Below are positions 8,391 through 16,593 of a stretch of 64,000 nucleotides of DNA, one piece after another; the stretch's first letter is position 1; every line of letters begins with the position of its first letter. A model generated the notes under the pieces. That model was not told where the DNA came from. It saw only the letters and a program-made list of their open reading frames with translations, and made no database searches. This DNA comes from Bradyrhizobium sp. MOS003. Its GTDB lineage: Bacteria; Pseudomonadota; Alphaproteobacteria; Rhizobiales; Xanthobacteraceae. The stretch lies in assembly GCF_003020125.1 (NCBI RefSeq), contig NZ_PYFW01000003.1, positions 744,001 to 808,000 on the forward strand. The letters run 5' to 3'. The translations under genes were made by a program, and so were the position numbers.

Positions 8391-8851
8391 GAGGTGGCCG
8401 GGCGAGCCGCCGCACGCTGCTGCGCGCGGCTCTCGCGGCCGGCCTGCTCGTCCCCTTACATCCGGCTCTGGCCCGGGGGGCGGAACCTCACCGGCTCGCG
8501 CTGCAGATCAGCGACGACGACCCGGTCAAGATGCGCGCCGTTCTCGATGTCGCCGCCAACGTCTCGCGGCATTATTCCGGGCAGGGCGAGGAGGTCGAAA
8601 TCGTGGTCGTTGCCTTCAACGGCGGCCTCGACATGCTGCTTGCGGACCGCTCGCCGGTGAAGGAGCGCCTGGTGAATTTCCTGAAGTCGATGCCCAATGT
8701 GAGCTTCATCGCCTGCGGCAACACGCTGGAGACGCTGGCGGCGAAGGAGGACAGGCGGCCGCTGCTGATCGAGGGCGTCAGCGTCACCCAGGTCGGGGTT
8801 GCCGCGCTGATGGATTTGGCGGAGAAGAACTGGACGATTGTCCGGCCATAG
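8387..8851 (+). CDS. Tat-exported DsrE-like protein A
   Basis: A 154-residue protein whose GTG start overlaps the soxD stop by 4 bases, so it belongs to the sox transcript. A Tat-like signal (SRRTLLRAALAAG) precedes a DsrE/DsrF-type alpha/beta domain. The likely reactive cysteine is Cys110 in IACGNTL, a motif also found in the second DsrE-like protein about 1 kb downstream. DsrE-family proteins bind sulfur as a persulfide for transfer. An exported member tied to soxCD suggests periplasmic sulfur relay; that role is inference. Confidence 0.75.
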   Translation: MRGGRASRRTLLRAALAAGLLVPLHPALARGAEPHRLALQISDDDPVKMRAVLDVAANVSRHYSGQGEEVEIVVVAFNGGLDMLLADRSPVKERLVNFLKSMPNVSFIACGNTLETLAAKEDRRPLLIEGVSVTQVGVAALMDLAEKNWTIVRP

Positions 8852-8865
8852 GGAGAGAGCCAACG

Positions 8866-9771
8866 ATGCGATGGTTGCTGGGATTGGCCATCTTGTTCGC
8901 GTTCGCAGAGTCCGGATATGCGGCCGAGCAGGAGCTCGAACTATCGGTCGACAGCCGCACCACACTCGCAACGCTGCGCACACCCGCCACGATGGCACTG
9001 GACACGCCGCTCGTCGTGATGACCCATGGCACGCTCGCGCACAAGGACATGGAGGTCATTCAGGGTGTGGCCAAGGCGCTGGAGCAGCGCGGCATCGCTT
9101 CGCTTGCGCACACGCTCTCGCTCGGGCTCGATCGCCGCAAGGGCATGTATGACTGCGCTGTGCGGCATGACTATGCCATCGAGGATGTAGTTGCGGAGAT
9201 CGCCGCCTGGGTCGCGCGGGCGAAGGGCATGTCCCGGCTCGTCTTCGCGTTCGGCCATTCGCGCGGCGGCAACCAGGTCGCGCGGTATCTCGCAGCGAGT
9301 GAAACCCCGCCGGTGGCGGGCGCGGTGCTGCTGGCGCCGGTGACCGCAAAAGCCGAGGCGGACTTGCGCGCCTCCTACGCCCAGACCTATGGCAAGCCGC
9401 TGGCGCCGTTTCTGGAGCAGGCGACGAAGGCGGTCGCGGCGGGCGGCGGCGGGGAGTGGATGGACGTGCCGGGCTTTGTCTATTGCCGCAATGCCGTGGT
9501 CACGGCCCGGAGCTTTGCGTCATTCTACGGTCCCGATGCCGGCCAGGACACGGCCGCGCTCGTGGCGCGCGTGAAGCTGCCGGTGCTGGTGCTCGCCGCG
9601 ACCAAGGATACCGTCGTGCCCGACGTTGCAGACGCCTTCGCTTCGCTTGCGGGTTCGAGCGGGGGCAGAGTCCAGCTGGAGACGATCGAGGATGCCGATC
9701 ATTTCTTCCGCGACCTGTTCGCGGAAGACGTCGCCGACCGCATCGCCGAATTCATCAAGCAGACACGGTAG
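8866..9771 (+). CDS. Secreted alpha/beta hydrolase
   Basis: A 301-residue protein with a signal peptide (about residues 1-20). The hydrolase nucleophile elbow GHSRGG puts the Ser at residue 132. An acid in ATKDTVVPD and a His in EDADHFF near the C-terminus complete a plausible triad. The substrate is unknown. It sits between two exported DsrE-like proteins in the sox operon, with gaps of 14 and 10 bases, so a role in handling sulfur esters or thioesters is possible but not shown by the sequence. Confidence 0.75.
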   Translation: MRWLLGLAILFAFAESGYAAEQELELSVDSRTTLATLRTPATMALDTPLVVMTHGTLAHKDMEVIQGVAKALEQRGIASLAHTLSLGLDRRKGMYDCAVRHDYAIEDVVAEIAAWVARAKGMSRLVFAFGHSRGGNQVARYLAASETPPVAGAVLLAPVTAKAEADLRASYAQTYGKPLAPFLEQATKAVAAGGGGEWMDVPGFVYCRNAVVTARSFASFYGPDAGQDTAALVARVKLPVLVLAATKDTVVPDVADAFASLAGSSGGRVQLETIEDADHFFRDLFAEDVADRIAEFIKQTR

Positions 9772-9781
9772 GAGGGGGACC

Positions 9782-10225
9782 ATGCAGCGTCGATCCATGC
9801 TTCGCGCGAGCCTTGCCGGACTATTTGGTGCCTTCGCGGTGCGCCAGGCGTCCGCGGCGACGGAAGCGCCCGCGCGACAGCGCGTCGTCTATCATCTCGC
9901 CGATGCCGATCGCGTCGTCTTCGTTCTGGGCAATCTGCAGAACCACGTCGACGGCGTCGGCGGACCTGGGAAGGCTGATATCAGGCTGGTGGTGCACGGG
10001 CCGGCGCTGCGAGCCTTCCACGCGCTCGCGGCACAGGATCACACCGTTGCGATGATGACGAAGCTCGTCGACGCCGGCGTTGGTTTCGACGCCTGCGCCA
10101 ACACGATGAAGGCGCAGGGCGTCAAGCTGGACGACCTCACGCCCGGCTTCCTGGTGGCCGAGAAGGGCGGCGTGGTGCGGCTCGCCGAGCTGCAACAGCA
10201 GGGATATGCCTATCTGCGGCCGTGA
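9782..10225 (+). CDS. Tat-exported DsrE-like protein B
   Basis: A 147-residue protein with a short export signal (QRRSMLRASLAG). It has a DsrE-like fold pattern and a cysteine at residue 105 in DACANTM, parallel to IACGNTL in the first DsrE-like protein. The two proteins are diverged paralogues on either side of the hydrolase gene. A GGAGGG ribosome site precedes the ATG. It is probably a periplasmic sulfur-binding or sulfur-transfer protein by family; no partner is defined. Confidence 0.72.
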   Translation: MQRRSMLRASLAGLFGAFAVRQASAATEAPARQRVVYHLADADRVVFVLGNLQNHVDGVGGPGKADIRLVVHGPALRAFHALAAQDHTVAMMTKLVDAGVGFDACANTMKAQGVKLDDLTPGFLVAEKGGVVRLAELQQQGYAYLRP

Positions 10226-10304
10226 GGCCGCTCCGCTCGGGCATCCTCTGGTGTCGAGCTTTGATCTGGCTCATGGGACGCGACGGCCCAATCGCTAGAA
10301 TTGC

Positions 10305-11417
10305 ATGCTCGCAGCAACAGCCGAGGCGGACGTGCTGACGTCGATCATCGATCTCTTGGGTGAAGACCGGCTGTCTTGGCTCGGCGGCCTTCTGGTCGGA
10401 GGCCTGTTCGGGTTCTTCGCCCAGCGCAGCCGCTTCTGTCTGCGTGCCGCGGCGGTCGAATTCTCCCGCGGCGAGGGCGGGCCGCGCCTTGCGGTCTGGC
10501 TCCTGACCTTTGCCGCGGCGCTGGTAGGCACGCAAGGCTTGGTCGCGCTCGGCTGGCTCGACGTATCCGAGGCGCGTCAGCTCGCGCAGCAGGGCAGCAT
10601 CTCGGGCGCGCTGCTCGGCGGCGTCATGTTCGGTTGCGGGATGATCCTGGCGCGCGGCTGCGCCAGCCGCTTGCTGGTGCTCTCGGCCAATGGCAATCTG
10701 CGGGCATTATTGTCGGGGCTGGTGTTTGCGGTGACCGCGCAGGCCTCCTATCGCGGCCTGCTGTCGCCCGCGCGCGAATGGGTGACCAATCTGTGGCTGG
10801 TCGATGGCGGCCCGTCGCGCGACATCATGGCCATGTTCGGTGCCGGCACGTCCGAGAAGCTTGCCTTCGGAGCGGTGTGGCTGATTGCGGGGCTGTCCTT
10901 TGCCTTTCGCAGCCGGTTGCCGCGCCGGCTGATCCTTGCTGCGCTCGCAGCCGGAACGGCCGTCGTCGCCGGCTGGCTGTTCACCTACCAGCTGTCGCAA
11001 GCTTCGTTCGCGCCGGTGACGTTGAAGAGCCTCACCTTCAGCGGACCGTCGGCCGAATTGCTGATGCTGGTGCTCAACAGCGCGCAGCTCCGGCTCGGCT
11101 TCGATCTCGGCATCGTCCCCGGCGTATTTCTCGGCTCGTTTCTCGCCGCGGCGCGTGCGCACGAGCTGAAGCTCGAGGGATTTTCGGATGGGCTTGGCAT
11201 GCGGCGCTACCTGCTCGGCGCCGTTCTGATGGGGTTCGGCGCGATGCTCGCCGGCGGCTGCGCGGTTGGCGCCGGCGTGACCGGTGCCTCGGTCTTCGCA
11301 CTCACCGCTTGGCTCGTGCTCGGCGGCATGTGGCTGGGGGCGGGAATCACGGATCTGCTCGTCGATCGCGCCGGCATGCCGCAGCAGACGACGAGCTTGC
11401 CGGCAGCGAGCGGGTGA
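10305..11417 (+). CDS. YeeE/YedE-family sulfur-compound transporter
   Basis: A 370-residue polytopic membrane protein. Two cysteine-bearing repeats, GCGMILARGCASR and GGCAVGAGVTGAS, are hallmarks of the YeeE/YedE (TsuA/SoxT) family, whose studied members import thiosulfate or related sulfur species. It lies 79 bases after the second DsrE-like gene on the same strand and closes the sulfur island. It may bring thiosulfate or sulfane sulfur to or from the cytoplasm. The ATG at 10305 is used; GTG at 10332 is an alternative. Confidence 0.82.
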   Translation: MLAATAEADVLTSIIDLLGEDRLSWLGGLLVGGLFGFFAQRSRFCLRAAAVEFSRGEGGPRLAVWLLTFAAALVGTQGLVALGWLDVSEARQLAQQGSISGALLGGVMFGCGMILARGCASRLLVLSANGNLRALLSGLVFAVTAQASYRGLLSPAREWVTNLWLVDGGPSRDIMAMFGAGTSEKLAFGAVWLIAGLSFAFRSRLPRRLILAALAAGTAVVAGWLFTYQLSQASFAPVTLKSLTFSGPSAELLMLVLNSAQLRLGFDLGIVPGVFLGSFLAAARAHELKLEGFSDGLGMRRYLLGAVLMGFGAMLAGGCAVGAGVTGASVFALTAWLVLGGMWLGAGITDLLVDRAGMPQQTTSLPAASG

Positions 11418-11443
11418 ATCAGCCTTGTCGCATTGCTAAATTA

Positions 11444-11512
11444 GTCGGCGTGTTCCTGATCTATTTGATCTGGGCGGTCGTGATCCCAGAGACCAAGGGA
11501 AACTTCCGCTGA
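11444..11512 (+). pseudogene. Possible remnant of an MFS sugar-porter C-terminus
   Basis: A 22-codon open stretch directly after the YeeE/YedE gene reads as one hydrophobic helix followed by IPETKGNFR and a stop. PETKG is the signature found at the end of helix 12 in sugar-porter MFS transporters. No upstream portion in the same frame looks like a transporter. It may be the tail of a deleted gene. The match is short, so chance cannot be excluded. Confidence 0.35.
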
Positions 11513-11520
11513 ACTCAATC

Positions 11521-11546
11521 GGCGCGGCTGCACCTGCGGCCGCGCC
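11521..11546. terminator. GC-rich hairpin between convergent genes
   Basis: An 8-base perfect stem (GGCGCGGC at 11521-11528 pairing with GCCGCGCC at 11539-11546) encloses a 10-base loop. It lies between the rightward sulfur island and the leftward SDR gene. There is no T-run on either side, so a factor-independent terminator is only possible. Confidence 0.35.
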
Positions 11547-11551
11547 GGCCG

Positions 11552-12286
11552 CTACCCCGCCAGAAACCCGCCATCCACCGCGACCACCGTTCCGGTGGCG
11601 TATTGCGAGGCCGGCATGCAGAGGAAGGCAACGGCACCGGTGATGTCCTCGGGTTGCCCCCAGCGCTTGAACGCGGTGCGGTCGGCGATGCGCTGATAAT
11701 GGGCCTGGTCGGCGCGGCCGGCGGCATTGATGGCGGTTTCGACGTAACCGGGCGCCACGGCGTTGACGCGGATGCCGTCTTCGGCCCACGCCAGGGCCAG
11801 CGCCTTGGTCAGCATCACGACGCCGCCTTTGCTGGCGCAATAGGCCGGAATCCGTGGCAGTGCCAGGGTGGCATTCATCGAGGCGATGTTGACGATCGAG
11901 CCGTTCATCTTCGCCAGCTGCGAGCGGAACGCCATGCAGGTCCGAAACGTGCCCGTGAGATTGACGTCGAGCACTTTCATGAAGGTCTCGATCTCGTATT
12001 CCTTGTCCCGCGCCAGGATGCCGGCGCAATTGATCAGCGCATCGACGCGTTGGTGTTGCCCGGCGAGTGACGCGACGGCTTCATCGCTCGTGACATCGAG
12101 CGTCGTGAGCGCAAGCCCAGTGCGCGGCTTGAGCAGGGAGCGTGCGAGATCGGCATCATTGACGCCTGTGGCGGTCACCGTCGCTCCGAGATCGCAGAAC
12201 TGGTTGCTGATCGCGGCGCCGATGTCGCCGGCACCGCCGACCACGACGGCATGAAAGCCGGGGGTGAGGGAAAAGCTGGCACTCAT
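11552..12286 (-). CDS. Short-chain dehydrogenase/reductase
   Basis: A 244-residue classical SDR. The Rossmann motif GGAGDIG begins at about residue 17. The NAG-equivalent motif NCAGI is near 86-90, and the catalytic Ser136 (IASMN), Tyr149 and Lys153 (YCASKGG) are present. Its likely reaction is NAD(P)-dependent oxidation or reduction of a hydroxyl on a sugar-like substrate. It is transcribed leftward, 9 bases downstream of the LacI-type regulator, so it is probably in the same regulon as the rightward sugar cluster. The substrate is unknown. Confidence 0.85.
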   Translation of the reverse strand: MSASFSLTPGFHAVVVGGAGDIGAAISNQFCDLGATVTATGVNDADLARSLLKPRTGLALTTLDVTSDEAVASLAGQHQRVDALINCAGILARDKEYEIETFMKVLDVNLTGTFRTCMAFRSQLAKMNGSIVNIASMNATLALPRIPAYCASKGGVVMLTKALALAWAEDGIRVNAVAPGYVETAINAAGRADQAHYQRIADRTAFKRWGQPEDITGAVAFLCMPASQYATGTVVAVDGGFLAG

Positions 12287-12295
12287 TGGGGAATC

Positions 12296-13336
12296 TCACT
12301 TCAGGATTGCGGGAGGCGGAGCCGTCGATTCCCGGACCACCAGCGAGAAATCGACCTCGCGATGCATGATGGTCTGCTCGCCGGCGAGGTTGCGCACCAG
12401 ATATTCTCCGGCACGCTGCCAGGTCTCGTCGGTTGGGACGTGGATCGTGGTCAGGCTCGGTCGCAAATGGCGGCTCCAGTCGAGGTCGTCGAAGCCGACG
12501 ACCGACAGGTCGCGCGGCACGGAAAAGCCGCTGCGCTCCGCTTCCAGCAGGACGCCATAGGCGATGACGTCGTTGCCGCAGACCACTGCCGTCGGGCGGT
12601 CCCTGAGATTGAGGAGATGGCGAGCCGCTTCGCGCGCGTCATCCAGGGTGTAGGGCACCTCGACATGCCATTCCGGAGGCAGTTCCAGGCCGTTCTCCGC
12701 GAGGGCGCGGCGAAAGCCGGCGACTCTAGCGCCGGCGCGGTCGTTGTTGCGCTGGAGCGCGGAAACGATTCCGATCTTGCGATGGCCGAGTTCGATGACA
12801 TGCGCGGCCGCTCGATGGGCGGCGGCTTCGTTGTTGGTGCCGACGCAAGGGTAGGGCCGGTCGGGCTGATAGATCCCGACATTGATGAAAGGCACCGCAT
12901 TGTCCGCGAGCAGCTTGCGCAAGCCTTCGTGATGGCAGTCGCCCCGCAGCACGAGGCCATCGACCCCGCGGCCGATCAGGTTGCGGGCCTGTTGCAGCTC
13001 GACGTCGAGATCGTATCCGCTCGTGGTGAGAAACAGCATGTAGCCCACCGAAGACAGGTATTTCTGCAGCGAAGCGATGCCGCGTGCGAACATCGTGTTG
13101 TCGATTGTCGGCACGATCGCGCCCAGCGTACGCGACCGCCGCGATGACAGAATGCGGGCCGGCGCGTGCGGGATGTAACCGACGGCGTCGATGGCCTGCG
13201 CGATGCGCGCACGCAGGGACGGGCTCACCGCATCCGGATTGTTCAGCGCACGAGAGACCGACGCCGTCGAAACGCCGGCTCGCGCCGCGACGGCGCGGAT
13301 GCCTCGCTTCGTCAATTTGGCGGACGACCCGTTCAT
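12296..13336 (-). CDS. LacI-family transcriptional regulator
   Basis: A 346-residue protein with an N-terminal LacI helix-turn-helix (residues about 10-35, GVSTASVSRALNN) and hinge (IPHAPARILSS). A periplasmic-binding-protein-like effector domain fills the rest. It is divergent from the ABC transporter operon. A perfect LacI-type palindrome lies 3 bases upstream of its start, and a second, imperfect site overlaps the operon promoter. It most likely represses the cluster until the transported sugar or a derivative binds. Confidence 0.92.
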   Translation of the reverse strand: MNGSSAKLTKRGIRAVAARAGVSTASVSRALNNPDAVSPSLRARIAQAIDAVGYIPHAPARILSSRRSRTLGAIVPTIDNTMFARGIASLQKYLSSVGYMLFLTTSGYDLDVELQQARNLIGRGVDGLVLRGDCHHEGLRKLLADNAVPFINVGIYQPDRPYPCVGTNNEAAAHRAAAHVIELGHRKIGIVSALQRNNDRAGARVAGFRRALAENGLELPPEWHVEVPYTLDDAREAARHLLNLRDRPTAVVCGNDVIAYGVLLEAERSGFSVPRDLSVVGFDDLDWSRHLRPSLTTIHVPTDETWQRAGEYLVRNLAGEQTIMHREVDFSLVVRESTAPPPAILK

Positions 13337-13338
13337 AA

Positions 13339-13350
13339 TGTAACGTTACA
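13339..13350. promoter_or_regulatory. LacI-type operator at the regulator gene
   Basis: TGTAACGTTACA is a perfect 12-base palindrome with the central CG typical of LacI-family operators. It abuts the start of the divergent LacI gene, which suggests autoregulation. It is about 110 bases from the second site, a distance compatible with looping. Confidence 0.65.
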
Positions 13351-13420
13351 ATCTCGTCTCAAGCCTGCAACAAGGGAACTGCCTGCGATATTGCCGCATA
13401 AAAGCTAGATTGTCCATCGC

Positions 13421-13462
13421 TTGACAGAGGTGTCGTGGTGTTTAGTATGTAACCGTTTTCAT
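13421..13462 (+). promoter_or_regulatory. Promoter and LacI operator of the sugar ABC operon
   Basis: TTGACA at 13421-13426 is followed by a 16-base spacer and TAGTAT at 13443-13448. An imperfect palindrome, ATGTAACCGTTTTCAT, at 13447-13462 (12 of 16 positions symmetric, central CG) overlaps the -10 box and probable start point. A repressor bound there would block transcription of the rightward operon. Confidence 0.62.
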
Positions 13463-13503
13463 AAGGTGCCGACAGCATAAGGCGCCAGCGGGAGGAGAGT
13501 TCG

Positions 13504-14805
13504 ATGAAGGCCAAGATGCTCGCGACGCGCGTCGCGTTGCCCGTTCTTGCGATTGCCGCCGTCAGCGCGCAGGCGCACGCGGCCGATTTCGATTGGATGA
13601 AATTCAAGGGCAAGACGGTCACCTTTCTCGCCAACAACAATCCGGTCTCGCAGGCGCTGCTGACCTACAAGGCCGATTTCGAGAAGCTGACCGGCATGAC
13701 TCTCAAGGTCGATGGCTACCAGGAACAGCAGATGCGCCAGCGTCTGGTCACGGTCATGAATGCGAACAGCGACGAGGTCGATGTCTACATGACGCTGCCG
13801 TCGCGCGAAGGCGAGCAATTTGCCGCCGCCGGCTGGTATGCCGATCTCACCGCAATGGCCAAGAACGACGTCGCCAAGGATTACGATTCTGCCGGCCTGA
13901 GCCAGGCGCTGCTGAAGGCGGCGACTTTCGGCGGCAAGCTGACCAGCATGCCGATGAACCTCGAAGGTCCGATCTTCTATTACCGCACCGATATCTTCAA
14001 GAAGTGCGGCCTCGAGGCGCCGAAGACGATCAAGGACGTCGAGGCTGCGGCCGAGAAGATCAAGACCTGCGACAGCTCCGTGACGCCGTTCGTCTCGCGC
14101 GGCCTCAAGCCCGCGGTCGCCTACACTTTCAGCAACATGCTGCACAATATCGGCGGCACCTACATCGCCAACGGCAAGTCGAATCTCTGCTCGGCCAAGG
14201 GCAAGGAGGCGCTCGATACCTATAGCCGCCTGCTGCGCGATTTCGGTCCGCCCGGTGTCGTCAATTACAGCTTTCAGCAGATCTCCGCGCTCTATCGCAG
14301 CGGCCGTGCCGCGATGGCGTTCGAATCCTCCAACGAGCTGCGTACCGTCATGGACGGCGGTGCGCGCCTCAAGGACACCGGCCTGTTGCCGTTCCCGGCG
14401 GGCGAGGCCGGCCAGGTGCCGACCACGATCGGCTGGGGCATGGCGGTGTCCTCGCACAGCAAGCAGCCGGATGCCGCCTGGTATTTCGTGCAGTGGGCGA
14501 CCAGCCCGGAAGTGCAGAAGAAGATGGCCCTCCAGGGTATCGCGCCGCCGCGCCCGTCCGTTGCGAACGATCCCGAATATCGCAAGTGGATCGACGAAGA
14601 GCCGGTCCGCAAGGAATGGCAGGCCGCGCTCGACGTGCTCGCCACCAAGGGCTCGTCCGAGGTCGGCTATCCCATCGTCGCCAATCCGCAGTCGCGCGAA
14701 TTCATCGGGCAGGCGGTGCAGGATCTGATCCTGAAGCAAAAGCCGATCGACCAGGCCTGCGCGGATGCCGACAAGGCGCTGGACGCGCTGATCGCGCTGA
14801 ACTGA
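13504..14805 (+). CDS. ABC sugar-binding protein (family 1)
   Basis: A 433-residue exported solute-binding protein with a signal peptide (about residues 1-26, ending AQAHA). Its length and pattern match family 1 carbohydrate-binding proteins of CUT1 importers. The binding substrate cannot be read from the sequence. It is the first gene of the LacI-controlled rightward operon, followed by two permeases, a dehydrogenase, an ATPase, a kinase and an aldolase. A GGGAGGAGAG ribosome site lies upstream of the ATG. Confidence 0.88.
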   Translation: MKAKMLATRVALPVLAIAAVSAQAHAADFDWMKFKGKTVTFLANNNPVSQALLTYKADFEKLTGMTLKVDGYQEQQMRQRLVTVMNANSDEVDVYMTLPSREGEQFAAAGWYADLTAMAKNDVAKDYDSAGLSQALLKAATFGGKLTSMPMNLEGPIFYYRTDIFKKCGLEAPKTIKDVEAAAEKIKTCDSSVTPFVSRGLKPAVAYTFSNMLHNIGGTYIANGKSNLCSAKGKEALDTYSRLLRDFGPPGVVNYSFQQISALYRSGRAAMAFESSNELRTVMDGGARLKDTGLLPFPAGEAGQVPTTIGWGMAVSSHSKQPDAAWYFVQWATSPEVQKKMALQGIAPPRPSVANDPEYRKWIDEEPVRKEWQAALDVLATKGSSEVGYPIVANPQSREFIGQAVQDLILKQKPIDQACADADKALDALIALN

Positions 14806-14866
14806 CCGCCCGGTGCCGGCTGGCTCGCTGCCGGCCGGCATCTCACCCGATCGAGGACAGGAATAC

Positions 14867-15754
14867 ATGTCTGATACGGCTGCGCCACTCACGCAGGACC
14901 GGCGGAAGCTGGAGATGGCGGCGCTCTCGGCGCCGGCCGTGTTCTTCACGGTCGCGATGATCGCGTTTCCGGTCGTCTATACGATCTGGCTCGGCTTTCA
15001 GACGTTCTCCTCGACCGGCAAACAATCCTTCGCGGGCCTCGCCAATTATTCGAAGCTGATCTCCGATTACGAATTCTGGCACGGGCTGTGGATCACCATT
15101 GCGCTGTTCGTGCTGTCGCTGGTGCTGCAACTCGTCTTCGGTGTCTGGCTCGCACTGGTGCTGTTCAATGCCAAGCGCCTGCCGGGCATCGTGCGCTCGC
15201 TGTTCATCTCGCCCTTCATGATGCCGCCTGTCGTGGCGGGCATGATGTGGCTGGTGATCCTCGATCCGTCGCTGGGGGCCGCCAACTATATCCTGCAATC
15301 GTTCGGCTTGCCGCCCTCGGACTGGCTGGCTTCGCCGACATGGGTGATTCCGACCGTGGCGCTGATCGACAGCTGGCAATGGACGCCCTATGTCGCCTTG
15401 ATCGTGCTGGGTGGACTGCAGTCGCTGCCGCCGAGCGTCTATGAGGCCGCGCAGATCGACGGTGCATCTCCGTTCAAGACGTTCCAGCGCATCACGCTGC
15501 CGCTGCTGCTGCCGACCATCGTCACTGCAGCCATCTTGCGCAGCGTCGATCTCCTGCGCTTCTTCGACATCATCTACATCACGACCCAGGGCGGCCCCGG
15601 CAACGCCTCGAATACGCTCAATATCTACGGCTTCCGGGTCGGATTCGAATTCTTCAACATCGGCTATGCCAGCGCTTTGATGCTGACGCTGACCGCGATC
15701 GTGTTCGGCGCCGTGCTCGCCTTCAACCGGCTGCGCGGCGCAGTGGCTTGGTGA
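14867..15754 (+). CDS. ABC sugar transporter permease 1 (MalF-like)
   Basis: A 295-residue inner-membrane permease with about six hydrophobic segments. The cytoplasmic EAA loop (YEAAQIDGASPFKTFQ) contacts the ATPase. It belongs to the MalF/UgpA group of CUT1 importers. The ATG at 14867 is chosen because AGGACAG lies just upstream and the residues before it do not look coding. The next permease gene starts 4 bases after its stop. Confidence 0.9.
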   Translation: MSDTAAPLTQDRRKLEMAALSAPAVFFTVAMIAFPVVYTIWLGFQTFSSTGKQSFAGLANYSKLISDYEFWHGLWITIALFVLSLVLQLVFGVWLALVLFNAKRLPGIVRSLFISPFMMPPVVAGMMWLVILDPSLGAANYILQSFGLPPSDWLASPTWVIPTVALIDSWQWTPYVALIVLGGLQSLPPSVYEAAQIDGASPFKTFQRITLPLLLPTIVTAAILRSVDLLRFFDIIYITTQGGPGNASNTLNIYGFRVGFEFFNIGYASALMLTLTAIVFGAVLAFNRLRGAVAW

Positions 15755-15758
15755 TGTC

Positions 15759-16586
15759 ATGAACGGTGCCGCCAACACCGACCGCTGGATCCGCTGGCTC
15801 AACACGGTGCAGCTCGTGATCGCCGGTGTGCTCATCATGGCGCCGACGGTCTGGATGGTGCTGTCCTCGTTCAAGCCGTCCTTCGAGGTCACTGCCTATC
15901 CGCCCACGCTGGTCTTCTCGCCCACGCTGGAGAACTACGCGGAGTTGACAAGGACGACGCCGTTCCTGAGCTATGCGCTCAACAGCCTGATTGTCACTGT
16001 CGGCTCAACCGCGCTGGGGCTGCTGTTCGGGATTCCCGCCGCCTTCGCCGTGTCCTGGACGCGGATCACGTGGCCGGCGATCCTGACGCTCGCGGCGCGC
16101 ATGGCGCCGGGTACGCTCTTCCTGCTGCCGTGGTACGTGATGTTCCGGCAGATCGGCATGATCGGCTCCTACACCGCGCTGATTCTCAGCCACGCCGTCA
16201 TCACGCTCCCGATCGTGATCTGGGTGCTGCTGCCGTCGTTCGATGCCATTCCACGCAGCGTGTTCGAGGCGGCACAGGTGGATGGATGCAGCGTCACACG
16301 CATCCTCTGGCGCATCGCGATGCCGCTGGTGGCGTCAGGCATCGCCGTGTCGGCGATCCTCGCCTTCGTGTTTTCGTGGAATTACTTCCTGTTTGCGCTG
16401 GTGCTCTCCAATGGTGACACCAAGACGCTGATCGCGGCCGCCTTCAACTTCATCGGCGAAGGCTCCACGCAATGGGGCGCCCTCATGGCGGCTGCGACGC
16501 TGATCGCGTTGCCGCCGCTGGTGCTGGCTGCCCTGGTTCAGCGCTGGCTGGTGTCCGGGCTGACGCTCGGTGCGGTGAAAGGCTAG
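15759..16586 (+). CDS. ABC sugar transporter permease 2 (MalG-like)
   Basis: A 275-residue permease of the MalG/UgpE group with about six membrane segments and an EAA loop (FEAAQVDGCSVTRILW). It pairs with the preceding permease to form the channel for the sugar delivered by the binding protein. It sits in the same operon, 4 bases after permease 1 and 7 bases before the dehydrogenase. Confidence 0.9.
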   Translation: MNGAANTDRWIRWLNTVQLVIAGVLIMAPTVWMVLSSFKPSFEVTAYPPTLVFSPTLENYAELTRTTPFLSYALNSLIVTVGSTALGLLFGIPAAFAVSWTRITWPAILTLAARMAPGTLFLLPWYVMFRQIGMIGSYTALILSHAVITLPIVIWVLLPSFDAIPRSVFEAAQVDGCSVTRILWRIAMPLVASGIAVSAILAFVFSWNYFLFALVLSNGDTKTLIAAAFNFIGEGSTQWGALMAAATLIALPPLVLAALVQRWLVSGLTLGAVKG

Positions 16587-16593
16587 GTATTTG

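Noticed and set aside
13459..14949. A 496-codon minus-strand frame opposite the sugar-binding protein
   Set aside because: It is antisense to a complete binding-protein gene with signal peptide and ribosome site, and it shows shadow composition.
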